Source: Tetragnatha versicolor (taxonomy: Eukaryota; Arthropoda; Arachnida; Araneae; Tetragnathidae). Taken from it: a stretch of 64,000 bases of DNA. The notes under the pieces are model-generated. The model had not been told where the DNA came from, ran no database searches, and worked only from the letters and a program-made list of their open reading frames with translations. Location: positions 47,648,990-47,712,989 of the forward strand of contig JANDEH010000008.1 in the NCBI GenBank assembly GCA_024610705.1. Reading direction: 5' to 3'. Below, piece by piece: positions 34,509 to 46,235 of this stretch. The translations under genes and the position numbers were made by a program. Each line of letters begins with the position of its first letter. Positions within the stretch are counted from its first letter, which is position 1.

Positions 34509-34863
34509 GATTTAAAACTTTATTCTTCTTTTCTTTGGTAAGATAATTTGCTGAATCTTTAAGAGGGTTGTAAGTTATAACAATATTTCAAAGTAAATAA
34601 AACAATGGTACTGTTAACAATGTCTATTACATACTTGATATTGCTGAATCAAATGCTTGTAAAACCTTTTGGATGATAGCTCTGCTTTTGGACCACCGAT
34701 GACGGATTTGAGACTTTCGCTGATTACTTCACCACTGAATAGTTAATATATTGAAGTTTGTTTATTTTAGGCTTGCAAAATCACCTTTAAAATATTAAGA
34801 TGACCGGAGGCTATTTTTTTACGTGTTACTATTATATTGCAACAATGAGATCCCGGGAAAAGT

Positions 34864-35504
34864 AAAATTAATACCCCTGAAATCCCAGTTTACTTTTTTT
34901 TCAACATTAAATTCATTTAAACCTTGCAATGTAATAATTTAAGCTTAAATTAAGTCATAGAGTCCTTATCCTTTCATAACTCATCCATCTCAATCAGTCA
35001 GCAAACAGAACCATATTATCTTTCATTATTTTGTAACAACCTTCCAAACGTTATGTCCTACAATAGAAATCAAACAGACATACATAACAGCATTTGAATC
35101 AAAATGAACCCTTCTTTTCAACACTAGCTGACCTTCCGTTAGCTGCTCTATGGTTAGCTGTGGGGGTGTTACAGAGCATGACATCACCTGCGGCTTGTTT
35201 GAACACTCCTCTCCTGACCTATGACAGCAGCCCCCTTGCCATTACACGGGGAATCACCGTGTCAACTCATTACATGCAACGTTCTCACCTGAAACTTGGT
35301 GACGTTAGGATGCGGTAGGAACAGGCCAGGTGAAAATTATAACTATTTCAAATGAGGATATTCAACGGGAATGAAATACCATCATGCGGTCATTTTTAAA
35401 TTAAATACTTTTCCCTCGTTTTTAGTTAGTTATTTTTCTCTTGTCTTTAAATTCTTTACTCTTGCTTAAGTTAAAGATAAGAAAATCATGTTGAAACTAA
35501 GGCT
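34864..35504. other. Non-coding between retrotransposon and palindrome
   Basis: No gene is recognised. The segment CTTGCTTAAGTTAAAGATAAGAAAATCAT (about 35460) recurs as a direct copy at about 43864, beyond the far side of the palindrome. Confidence 0.4.
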
Positions 35505-35632
35505 AAGCGCGCACTGGAGACTTCTGTCTCGGCGACTTAAAACACTAGTCACTCGAGAGCAATGCATTTCTATGAGAAAATTCTTGGCCTAGTGATCTTG
35601 GTCTCGTCGCCATGTGCGCGCACTCTAGCTTC
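35505..35632. mobile_element. Short GC-rich palindromic MITE
   Basis: GCTAAGCGCGCACTGGAGAC on the left pairs imperfectly with AGTGCGCGCACATGGCGAC-type sequence in inverse at the right. A partial inverted copy (AGTGCGCGCTTAGCC) is at about 43670-43687, outside the opposite arm of the large palindrome. Confidence 0.5.
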
Positions 35633-36143
35633 TTGCAATATAGTACAGTCCCTGCCATAGGGTCCCGTAGGAATTTTCGACCTAATTTGTATGAGTGATG
35701 GAATTGAATAAAGGACCTATAGGAGAGCCAAAAAAACTTGGGTAGACATCTTGAATTTGCGGACGTTTTTTTTATGCGCCATTTTCCAAAATGGCGGACG
35801 CCGGCTCTATTTTGTTATATCTTTACTTCTAATACACTCACACTCCTCATTTTGGTGCCTAAATATATGTTTTTGAGGTCAAGGAATTGATTAAAATGGT
35901 TTCTGAAGTTATTCGACTTTTATTTGTTTAATTAGTTTGTTTTTTTCAATTTTAATTAACAATGCTATAAAAATGAAAACAAAATTCCAGTTCCTAGTTT
36001 TTATTCGATAATTGATGTTTAAAATACAAATTATGAATATTTCAACCAATGTTATCGTTACATAAGTGAACTTTTGGGAGGTTAATTTAATTTGAAACTA
36101 AAATTAGGGATAAAGAGTCTACAGTTTACATTGATTCCCACAT

Positions 36144-37546
36144 TTGCAATATTCTGTGCATGTTATATACAGCTTTTTACACTCACATCTGCTGGTTGCA
36201 CATGCTGCACAACTACATTGCATCAACAGTTCTTCAGGCATTCTATTAAGGCACAAATCAGGCTTTAGAACACTATTGATGCTTTTGTACCATCATCCAA
36301 ATTCCGTTACTCGAAGACTTTTATATCGGAATCGTCTTTCAGAGAGGTTAATGGATTCCCGAATAAAGTATAAACACCTTCAGATATGGCCTTTTCTTAT
36401 TGAATAAGAGGTTGGAGGAAGATCTGAAATATGTTTATTCTAATGTGCAATAGGTACCGAAGTTCATCAAAGGTTTCACACTTGGAAGAGGGATTGATTA
36501 CTTGAACGAGGAATCGCTCAGCTTTATCAAGTGTTTCTTCATTCAGGGAATTCTCTTCTGCAAATCCTTGTAACGATATTTCACTTCAAGCTTTTAAAAT
36601 TGACAATTTTGTACCTATTTTACTGGTTACATCACAGCCAGTTAAGATTTGAGCCTTAATTAAAGTATTGCAAATTGCAGCTCCCAATTCTTTCCCGAGT
36701 GTGCGTTGAGGAAAATAGTGATTTTTTTCTCCCACTCCTACTTTGATCCACAATTCTTTCAACCCATTGCAGAATAGTTCAAATATGTATCGAAACATGA
36801 GAACAACAACATCAATGCCATTTGATAGCACTATGGGGCATTTTATTCCCGACTGGACAGCATTGAACAAATGAATTATTATTCTGCTAATCTGCGTCTT
36901 CAACAAAGGTTTGAAGGGTCAAGCAAGGTTCAAATTCTGTGTACTTTATGATTATTAAATCTTTACAGTCATTATCCCCTGTGATAACTCCACTAAGTAC
37001 TGTAGTGTTGTTCAATTTTGCATTTTTAATAAACTTGTTGCAGAAGCCGATTGGAGTATTTCTTTATTTTTACTAGAACACCAGAATCTGTCCATCTGTA
37101 TAGGAATGGGTGTATCTTCTTTGATTTGTATAAGTTCAATTGGGTGAACATTTCTCCATCTTTCTCTTTCCCCTTCCTTAAGTGACTCTTCAATATAGCT
37201 GTCAAACAAATATAGCTGTCTACACGTTAATTTCCTGTGTAGTTACTTGTATTAGTCCATAATTGATCAAACACATTTTTAAAAGTGAGCATGTCTTTAG
37301 TTCTGAGTTGTCGAACTTGTGATATAAAATCAACTGCGACAACTGTATCCATAACATCAAGCTGACAAAAACAGTATTTTGTTATATGTGAATGCTTCTA
37401 CCAGTTGCAGCAATACTGTTTTTTTGGGAAGTAACTACCGTCTCTGGTTTCAAAGTTGGAAATATTAATTTCCTTTCCATTGTTGGCAGTTTCACTTTTG
37501 TGATAACGTCTGAAGGTTTTAAAATTTTATTTAGAAAACGATCATA
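36144..37546 (-). pseudogene. FEN1/PIN-like nuclease-family pseudogene, left arm
   Basis: Reading the minus strand from about 37546, frame fragments give KPETVVTSQKNSIAATGRSI, then MDTVVAVDFISQVRQLRTKD, then FDSYIEESLKEGERERWR, then VEDAD followed by an in-frame TAG. Next come SNGIDVVVLMF and LTGCDVTSKIGTK, and last a Cys-rich tail (CAACATSRCECKK...CTEYCKC). The order matches a widespread uncharacterised metazoan family with HEEADT, DTDV and TGCD motifs (recognised from memory). The frame is broken by several stops and shifts. This arm keeps more 5' sequence than the right arm. Confidence 0.75.
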
Positions 37547-37550
37547 CAGG

Positions 37551-40500
37551 GGCCCTACTACGCACTTCGACGAATCATTCGTCGCGACGAATGAAGCTGG
37601 TCACGTGATCATTTTGGCGGAATCTTTAAAAACGCTACCACGCACTTCGACTTTTCATTCGTCGCGACGAATGATTCGTCTTTTTTTTACTTTTTTGGGA
37701 GAAATCATTTCACCACCTAATTCGGCGGTGAAATCAATTCCGCCATTTTAATTTTATCACAACATTTGGCCCTTGCTGCATTCCAAGAGAGAACAAGAAT
37801 CCATAGAAACAAAGGTAAGTCTCGTTCTTTTACTTTGATGAAACTTAATTTTATTGATATTAGTAAAGAAAATAGTTTTAAAATTATATTATGTACTATT
37901 ACTGTCTATATTTAATGTCCTATATCGATTACATCATGCTTTTGTAAACATCAACAAATATACGAATGCAACTTCTTATAAGAATAATGAATCCTGATAA
38001 AACTTGATTTTATTGATATTAGTAAAGGAAATACTAGTCTTTAAATTATATTATGTAGGATCATTATCGATATTTAATGATAATAAGTTTTGGAAAGAAG
38101 ATAATGCATCCTTTTCAAGTCAGTCGCATATTTAACATTGTTTTATTAATTTGCTAAAATCCATATTGTTTTAATATAAAAATGCTTCTGTTGCAGAATA
38201 TTGAGATCGACGTTCGATTCTTTCATTGATTAAGAATATTACTCTTTCGTTAAATATTTTTGCTTTAATTTGAACTACCAGAATTTTAGTCTCTTTTTTC
38301 GTGTTGTTTTTTATAATAATGTTTTTTCTTTTAGTTACTGTTGATAGTCGAATTATATAAACATTAGCGTCCATTTACGATGAATTCTAATAAGAGGCTT
38401 CCAGAATAAAGATTTTTGTTGTTTAAAGGATAAATTGTAAGCGGGAACTGATTTTTAAATAATTTTAAAATCAATGTTTGTTTTCAAAAACAATTGGAGG
38501 TATAATATTTAGAATCTTTGTTCTTAAACTGGAAAAAGAGAAATATTAAAATATATTGCTATTAATTAAAATTTGCCCAGTATCAAATGAAAAAAAGTAA
38601 ACAAAATAAATATTCCTTTGAAATGGAATGGAAGTGATCTAGAATTGAAAATGCATACACAGGGTGCTTATTTTTTGATACAATATCGTCTTGCAATACT
38701 ATTTTAATAATATGACTATATTATTTAATGTTAAAAATGTGTTCTGTTTGTTCAATTTATTTCTTGCGTTTTTATTAGTATACAAACTTTATTAATTTTT
38801 TAAAGAGCTTTCCAATATTTGCAAGTACGTTTCAATGTTATTCTTACCTTTTAATGGTTCATTATTACTAACTTTATTTGTGAAAATATTAAATGTTGAG
38901 TTATATATTAATTATTAAATTAGAACTATGCCTATCTTGTAATTACTGTTGACTTGTAAATCGAGTCTGTATCCCTTTCCCTTATTGTATTTCCTAGAGT
39001 TTATTGATTAATTTTTAAATGATGCTATGATGAACTTTTTTGAAGTTTTTAAGTATTCAAATTACCTTTCTCAAGTAATAAAATATAAATGAATTTGAAA
39101 ATATTAAATTGAAATATACCTATATTTTAACTAAACCTGTTCTTAAGCATGGTTTCGAAATGCATGTAGTCTCTATAAAATACTTAATGTTTTTGAATAA
39201 ATTCTTCAATTTTCAGGAGCTTTTGTATCTGTGTTGGTTGCATATTCAAAGCCATCAACAATGGCTTTATTACCATTAGTGGATGGTTAATGTATTCCTC
39301 TGCACTGTCAAAATTGTAGTGCTTTTTGTATTACTGTTTTAAAACTAATTTTTATATATACTAAAAATTATTTATTTTTATGCATAAGAGTTTTTAACCT
39401 TAGTTGACTATTGTGTGTTGTAAAGCAAAATGTATTTGAGTCAGGTAATAAATTCAACAATAATCTGTGTAAACATTTTTAAAGATTTTCTTCTATGTTT
39501 AATTCTATTGTGAAATATTATAATGTTGACAAAATTAATCAAGGAATTCAAGGCATCTAATTTCAACGTCTAAATCATTGAAAATTGATGATAATTTTTT
39601 AAAAGGAAAAATGTTTCATTTTTGTAAATCAAACCTAGATATCCCTAAAGCTTGCTTAATGTGGCTGGTTTTTCTTATTCAAATTTTGTAATATTGTAAC
39701 TGGGAACCTTAGTTGTTATTTTTTTTTAAATTTGTCTTATATTTTTGTATACATCCCTTCTACTGATTCTTGGGATACTAGAAATACTGTTTGTAAAATT
39801 TTTCTTAATTTGTGTAAATATCTGTTCAATAAACTGTTTTTGTTTTACTATTTGGATTTAATGTGTGTAAATAAATATTAGGTAAGGAAAATTTTCCTGT
39901 GTTTCTTCCAATCTTTTCACCTAAGAAAAATTATTTTTTTCCTTTTTTGAATTTTTAATCTTTTTGAAAAAATATTTAATGTTAAAGATAATTTATTGAT
40001 GGTACTTTTTTAATTTATGTAGAAAAACTTAAAATCATTTTGAAAATAGAATTGTTTTATTAATGGTGTTTGTCCTTAGAGAGTATAAGAAATTGCTCAC
40101 AGTAATAGAAAACAACCTTTCAAAAAAGAATTGTATTATAGATTTTTTTAAATATTTATTCTTAATTGAATAATATTTTATGTTCTAGGTACTGGTTATT
40201 TATAAATAATGTTTAAATATGTGCTAACTTGATTCAATGATTTGACAAAATATATCTATCAAATTGATCATTTAAATTAAGTTAGCATATTTTAAACATT
40301 GTTTATTTTGTTCTGTGACATTCACGTATCACAGAAACTTAGAAAGACGAGAGTTTTGTCTAAGGTAGAACGTTTGGAAAACTACGTTTGGAGATCTATT
40401 TTAAATTCTGCAAATTATAAACATGTTATTAGTAAAAGGTGATAATTTGAAATTAGATAAGTAATTTATAATAAAAAAAACTTAATATATGGTATCGATC

Positions 40501-41837
40501 TCCTATATTTGCCACCGTTTGACTCTACTAAAGGCAGAAAGTTTAGAATTTCTGCTTCCACAAACAGTATATTAAAACTTGAATATTTTTTCTGCCCCTC
40601 TCACTCTCCATGATCGCAGGCTCCAGAAACCTACCATGGAGTTTCGTATTGCTAAGTGTATAAAGGGGAAATTAGCCTGTGCTCCTACAGGAGGAAATAT
40701 AAGTTACAACTTAAAAGTTAAGAATTTTTCTTTATTTTTTCTACTACTACACTACACTAGCTACTACTACTAGTACTACTAGCTACACTTTTTCGGCCTT
40801 ATTTGAAGTATAAGAACCGTTCGAAAATGGGTTTTTGCACTTTTCCCATCTTTGCTGTCAATAAACAGAACATTCATCCGCAGTTGGTGCATAAAACTGC
40901 TGATTTTCGTGCCTTTTTCTTGCCTCTCTCACTAGTGACTAGTGAGCCCTGCCAGATTTCTACTATCGCAATTCCTTTTCGCCTGAGAATAAGGAAAAGA
41001 ATGGATCCTTTCATTATGTTAATTTACGACTTTAAACACGAACCTCAAAGAAAATAATCAAATTTTCACATTCGACTCCATTCTTCCACCCCTTCGCCAA
41101 GTGAATGGATTCTTTCCTCACTCTAAGTTCTATTAGTCCTCCCTCACTTCTCTTGTATTATGGAGCATTTGAGCAAATTAAAAAATAAAAAGAACAAATA
41201 ATTTACTCCAAATAACACAAAATTGAAATCCGTTGATTTTCTTCTTCTGCGCCTCTCACCATCCCCAATAGCAGACCCGAAATGTCCAACATCGCGATTC
41301 GAAAACTACAGAGTCTAAGGAACAAAATGGCTATTTTCATTAAGCATCTTCACGAAAAAGCAGACGAAGTCCATTTTTTGTAGTTATTAGAAAACTGACT
41401 ATTTCGATATCTACATCCTCCCCAAGAATCGGAAATGTTATTTTTTTACCCATTGATAACCTCTGAAATTACTCCAAATTCCCTCTCTCCAAAATTTCAA
41501 TATCCTGCTTGCTTTGTATATAACTCTCAGACGCCAACCGAAGTCTTAGCGCTCTTTTAAAAAAATGTTAATTTTCAAAACTAAAAACAAGAAAGACGGC
41601 GGGAAACAGAAAACCAGTCACGTTGAGGCCGAAATCGCTGCGATTGGTTAAGAGATTTCACAAAAACTGCGTCATTTAACCTCCAACCCAAAATGCCTCT
41701 ATTTCATTCCGCCACATAATTTCGCACAATGCGTGGTTGTCCTAAATTTTTTGGTGGAATTGAATTGGACGAATCTCCAGATTCGTCGTGACGAATTATT
41801 TTTGGTGAAATGATTCGTCGCAGTGCGTAGTAGGGCC
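37551..41837. mobile_element. 4.3 kb inverted-repeat element at the palindrome centre
   Basis: GGCCCTACTACGCAC at 37551 is exactly inverted at the right end (GTGCGTAGTAGGGCC, to 41837). Internal CGACGAAT/ATTCGTCG blocks repeat in both orientations at each end. It interrupts the palindrome at its axis. No transposase is readable. The TSD is unclear. The interior is mostly AT-rich, with CTACTACTAC runs near 40740-40785. Confidence 0.65.
37740..39850 (+). other. Possible spliced transcript within the central element
   Basis: AAAG|GTAAGT at 37814/37815 is a consensus donor, and TTTCAATTTTCAG ending at 39216 a consensus acceptor. The second exon would reach an AATAAA at 39828-39833. Its longest sensible frame is only about 24 codons, so the transcript may be non-coding. 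This is inference from splice and poly(A) signals only. Confidence 0.25.
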
Positions 41838-41879
41838 TGGCTACACAAGTAAACATGTGAAGCATTGTACTATTGACTA

Positions 41880-43155
41880 AATTGGATCAAACAAAAAATA
41901 TTGTTTTCGGCAGCGTGATGAGATGGATACAGCTGTCGTAGTTGATTTTATGTCAGAAGTTCGACAATTCAGAACAAAACATATGCTAACTTTTTAAATG
42001 TGTTTGATCAATTATGGACTAATACAAGTAACTACACAGGAAATTAACGTGTAGACAGCTATATTTGTTTGACAGCTATATTGAAGAGTCACTTAAGGAA
42101 GGGGAAAGAGAAAGATGGAGAAATGTTCACCCAATTGAACTTATACAAATCAAAGAAGATACACCCATTCCTATACAGATGGACAGATTCTGGTGTTCTA
42201 GTAAAAATAAAGAAATACTCCAATCGGCTTCTGCAACAAGTTTATTAAAAATGCAAAATTGAACAACACTACAGTACTTAGTGGAGTTATCACAGGGGAT
42301 AATGACTGTAAAGATTTAATAATCATAAAGTACACAGAATTTGAACCTTGCTTGACCCTTCAAACCTTTGTAGAAGAAGCAGATTAGCAGAATAATAATT
42401 CATTTGTTCAATGCTGTCCAGTCGGGAATAAAATGCCCCATAGTGCTATCAAATGGCATTGATGTTGTTGTTCTCATGTTTCGATACATATTTGAACTAT
42501 TCTGCAATGGGTTGAAAGAATTGTGGATCAAAGTAGGAGTGGGAGAAAAAAATCACTATTTTCCTCAACGCACACTCGGGAAAGAATTGGGAGCTGCAAT
42601 TTGCAATACTTTAATTAAGGCTCAAATCTTAACTGGCTGTGATGTAACCAGTAAAATAGGTACAAAATTGTCAATTTTAAAAGCTTTAAGTGAAATATCG
42701 TTACAAGGATTTGCCGAAGAGAATTCCCTGAATGAAGAAACACTTGATAAAGCTGAGCGATTCCTCGTTCAAGTAATCAATCCCTCTTCCAAGTGTGAAA
42801 CCTTTGATGAACTTCGGTACCTATTGCACATAAGAATAAACATATTTCAGATCTTCCTCCCACCTCTTATTCAATAAGAAAAGGCCATATCTGAAGGTGT
42901 TTATACTTTATTCGGGAATTCATTAACCTCTCTGAAAGACGATTCCCGGATAAAAGTCTTCGAGTAACGGAATTTGGATGATGGTACAAAAGCATCAATA
43001 GTGTTCTAAAGCCTGATTTGTGCCTTAATAGAATGCCTGAAGAACTGTTTATGCAATGTAATTGTGCAGCATGTGCAACCAGCAGATGTGAGTGTAAAAA
43101 GCTGTATATAACATGCACAGAATATTGCAAATGTGGGAATCAATGTAAACTGTAG
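41880..43155 (+). pseudogene. FEN1/PIN-like nuclease-family pseudogene, right arm
   Basis: This is the mirror copy of 36144-37546, reading outward on the plus strand. Fragments: MDTAVVVDFMSEVRQFRTKH, FDSYIEESLKEGERERWR, GTFVEEAD-type motif with the same in-frame TAG (about 42371-42387), SNGIDVVVLMF (about 42444) and LTGCDVTSKIGTK. A frame at 42404-42877 is open for 157 codons. After further breaks the tail reads MPEELFMQCNCAACATSRCE and ends in CTEYCKCGNQCKL with a stop at 43153-43155. In this family the acidic motifs would coordinate metal ions. Here the DTD motif is altered to NGID, so the copy is probably inactive. Confidence 0.78.
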
Positions 43156-43616
43156 ACTCTTTATCCCTAATTTTAGCTTCAAATTAAATTTACCTCCCAA
43201 AAGTTCACTTATGTAACGATAACATTGGTTCAAATATTCATAATTTGTATTTTAAACATCAATTATCGAATAAAAACTAGGAACTGGAATTTTGTTTTCA
43301 TTTTTATAGCATTGTTAATTAAAATTGAAAAAACAAACTAATTAAAAAAATAAAAGTCAGAAACCATTTTAATCAATTCCTTGATCTCAAAAACATATAT
43401 TTAGACACCAAAATGAGGAGTGTGAGTGTATTAGAAGTAAATATATAGCAAAATAGAGTCGGCGTCCGCCATTTTGGAAAATGGCGCATAAAAAAAAACG
43501 TCCGCAAATTCAAGATGTCTACCCAAGTTTTTTTGGCTCTCCTATGGGTCCTTTATTCAATGCCATCACTCATACAAATTAGGTCGAAAATTCCTACGGG
43601 ACCCTATGGCAGGGAC

Positions 43617-44340
43617 AGGACTAATAGCCAGGGAAGCAATTTTGTCTTTGTCTCCGAGACAAAAGTATCTAGTGCGCGCTTAGCCTAAATAAAAAAAATC
43701 ACTCATCATGCACTCGAGAATATCTAACTAGTTGTAAGATTGTTGTTTTTCAAAGTAAAATAATTTCAATAAAAAAATATGATTACCAACAGTTAGAAAA
43801 TGTATACATTTGTTTTGTACAGGGAAAAGAGAAGTTTTTAAAACAACAAAATTTTACTTTTCTCTTGCTTAGGTTAAAGATAAGAAAATCATAATGAAAC
43901 CTAGTAAAGAAGTTATCAGAATAATTTGATAATTTCAAATTAAAAAATTATTTCGAAAAATTTATTTGAAATAATTTTAATAAAAAATTTATCTGATTAC
44001 CAACAGTTGTAAAATTTGTACATTTGTTTTGTACACAGTGAAAGAAAAGTTCGTAGCAAAAATATTTCACAACCCTTTGCCCTTATTAAAAAATACACTA
44101 ACATATTTTTCTTCTGCTTATTAAGAACATGGAACACTATTTTACAATGTAATAGACATTTATTTATTTTTAAATAAAATCTAAAAAAATAAATAAAAAA
44201 ACATACCATACTTTTTTTTGGAATTTAAATAGATTTTCTTACGCTAAATACTAACGACATCAAATCTAGTTATTTTGTGCATGAAGAACTAATTTGTAAA
44301 AAATCAATTAATAATGTGAAAAATACATATATTTGAGCCT
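43617..44340. other. AT-rich spacer before tRNA gene
   Basis: Two loosely repeated blocks (ACCAACAGTT..., GTACATTTGTTTTGTACA...) occur at about 43784 and 44000. The copy of CTTGCTTAGGTTAAAGATAAG is at about 43864. No gene is seen. Confidence 0.4.
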
Positions 44341-44356
44341 CCAAACTATCAGTTTC

Positions 44357-44364
44357 AAAAAAAA
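44357..44364 (-). terminator. Pol III T-run after tRNA-Leu
   Basis: Eight A residues on the plus strand are eight T residues on the tRNA strand, starting 9 bases after the tRNA 3' end. This is a standard RNA polymerase III stop. Confidence 0.85.
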
Positions 44365-44372
44365 GAATCACT

Positions 44373-44456
44373 TGTCAGAAGTGGGATTCGAACCCACGCC
44401 CACCGAAGTGGACTGCGACCTGAACGCAGCGCCTTAGACCACTCGGCCATCCTGAC
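44373..44456 (-). tRNA. tRNA-Leu (anticodon CAG)
   Basis: The minus strand reads GTCAGGATGGCCGAGTGGTC at the 5' end, with the anticodon loop TTCAGGT (CAG at 44420-44422). A class II variable arm follows, then a T-arm GGGTTCGAATCCC and a 3' end CTTCTGAC plus A. Acceptor stem GTCAGGA/TTCTGAC pairs. It is 84 nt with no intron and is intact. The sequence is very close to conserved animal tRNA-Leu(CAG) genes. Confidence 0.96.
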
Positions 44457-45540
44457 ACATTTGGATTACTCGATTTAGTGATAAAGTTTATCACAATCTC
44501 CGAACAGATGTCGAGCACCCGAAGTGCAGCTTATCTTCCAATGCAAATCTCTGATAAGACCTACAACAGATGAGATGACACGGTTCCATCTCTCCCATGA
44601 TGCCATTTCTCTAAATTAAATTTCTAGTCTAAAATTTAATAGTTAATGAAATTTAATATATCTTTAGGAGAAATCAGTTGTTATGTTATATTTTTTATTT
44701 TATTATGTTTATTTGATTCCTTTCTCACCGTAGCTCTCCCTTTCAGTTTATCTCCTTTGTTTCATTCGCTCCCTCCCTTTTCTAATCTATATTTTCTGGC
44801 CTTTTCTCTTTATTATCAATATTTTTCTCATAGTCTCCTTTCATTCTCTTTTTCTTTTACTAAATCTGCTTCTCTTTTACACTCCTAATTTTCTCTTGCC
44901 CAATTTCTCTAGATTCTTCCCCTCTTTTTGGTATTTCATATCACAATTTCCTTCTATAGAATTAAAAAGAAAACGAGATATTGCTAGTGAAAATGCACTC
45001 ATTTCAAGAGAGGGGGCGAAAATTATCTGAAGTACATCCCCCATGGCCCCATGCATGGGCTTTATGTAGTTTTTAAAATATTTCTAGGCCAGATTGGAAT
45101 TATAATGAACCTTAAAATTTCGTTTTCTTGATAAAACGATGAGTAACACTAACAAGCAAGCACTAAAGGGGCTCTGGGGGAATCCCCTAAAATTTTTTGA
45201 AAATTCTACCCTTAAAAATTTTTGTTAGCTCATTGTTTAAAATTGTTCATAATTGAGTGCCACCCAGGGATGGGCTTCTTTTTTGAAGTGACGTTAACCC
45301 CTTTAATGATGATTTATCATATTCATGAAATTTTAGTGAATTATTATCTCTTTCTTATATTTAATTCTTTTGGGGGTCTGGGGTCTCCCCCAGAAAATTT
45401 TTAAAATATGCCACTAGAAAAACTGGGAATTTACTCATTTTTGGCCTTCTATAGGTGAACATATTAGTTTCAAAAATATTCAAAATGATATCCCTGTAAG
45501 CCTGTAAGTTCTCAATATAAAAAATCTATGGGTCCCGGGG
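44457..45540. other. Pyrimidine-rich spacer and dispersed-module copies
   Basis: 44640-44920 is TC-rich with an 80-codon artefact frame. From about 45000, fragments of the dispersed module appear (GGGGCTCTGGGGGAATCCCC at about 45170; GGGGTCTCCCCCAGAAAAT at about 45380), in the minus orientation. No gene is supported. Confidence 0.5.
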
Positions 45541-45712
45541 GCGTATTAACATTCTAAACATCTATTGGGCAATGTTAAATTTTTCTACTGCAAAAATAGA
45601 AGAAAAAATTTTTTTTCATCTGCCGTAAAAAGGAATGACTAACAACTGGTTATCCCGAAAAAACGTTAAAAAATTTAACATTGCCCAATAGATGTTTAGA
45701 ATGTTAATACGC
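45541..45712. mobile_element. Mutator-like MITE with exact 9-bp TSD
   Basis: GCGTATTAACATTCTAAACA is exactly inverted at the right end; the arms pair for about 45 bases. GTCCCGGGG is duplicated at 45532-45540 and 45713-45721. A 9-bp duplication and a terminal G fit Mutator-like elements. Length 172 bp, no coding capacity. Confidence 0.85.
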
Positions 45713-46235
45713 GTCCCGGGGATCATACTCCCCTGCCAGGTCCCTCTCGTCAGGCCTGCGTATAGCTAGATTTTTGAACCAGATGAGAGGACCCAGAATT
45801 GTCTTCAGCCCCTCCCATGCCTTTTTATAATGATCCAAAAGTAGCTTTTTAATACATTTTTATGTAGAGTTTGGAATACGCATCTTTGGGAACTTAATTT
45901 AAGAAAAGCTGATAGAATAAAGATTTCCAAGTACCAAAACTGTAAAAATAATGGTTTTAACTGGTACACCTAGTCCAAATTTCGTACATATACCTTTCGG
46001 AAGAATTTGGAAATTTAACCATGAAAAAAGAGGTGTCGAATAAAAACAACTGTGCAAGGTTGTGAGGCTTGCTTACTCACCATGTCAAATAATTCAAATT
46101 GGGTATAAATTCCGACTGAGAAGCGATCATAACTCCGAAGTATACTTTTGAGTCGTATGTATGACCTTCGGATTGTATCGCCCCATGGCACGCATATGCC
46201 ACAGTTGTACTACAAATGTAAGAAAAACAACGTGA

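Larger units (their letters stand above)
29388..34853 (-). mobile_element. Near-complete I-group non-LTR retrotransposon
   Basis: This 5.47 kb minus-strand element has a 345-bp 5' leader, ORF1 (33189-34508), a 77-bp spacer, ORF2 (29495-33111) and a 3' tail. CGGGAAAAGT is repeated exactly at 29378-29387 and 34854-34863, a 10-bp TSD that sets both ends. The apurinic-type endonuclease, reverse transcriptase and RNase H order places it in the I group (I/R1/LOA-like clades). The clade is not resolved. The near-intact frames suggest recent insertion. Confidence 0.9.
35648..43616. mobile_element. 8 kb palindrome carrying mirrored nuclease-like pseudogenes
   Basis: GTCCCTGCCATAGGGTCCCG at 35648 is inverted at the right end (GGGACCCTATGGCAGGGAC, to 43616). 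The arms pair along about 35648-37400 and 41880-43616. Identity is very high: a 65-codon frame is identical in both arms (37012-37209 and 42065-42262). Each arm holds the 3' part of one gene, pointing outward. A separate 4.3 kb inverted-repeat element (37551-41837) occupies the centre. The palindrome could be a self-inverted DNA transposon. A possible 3-bp ATA duplication flanks slightly extended ends, which is weak. Confidence 0.8.

Noticed and set aside
36144..37546. Independent minus-strand host gene
   Set aside because: It is the mirror image of 41880-43155, shares the same stop and frameshifts, and lies within an inverted-repeat element, so I call it a pseudogene arm.
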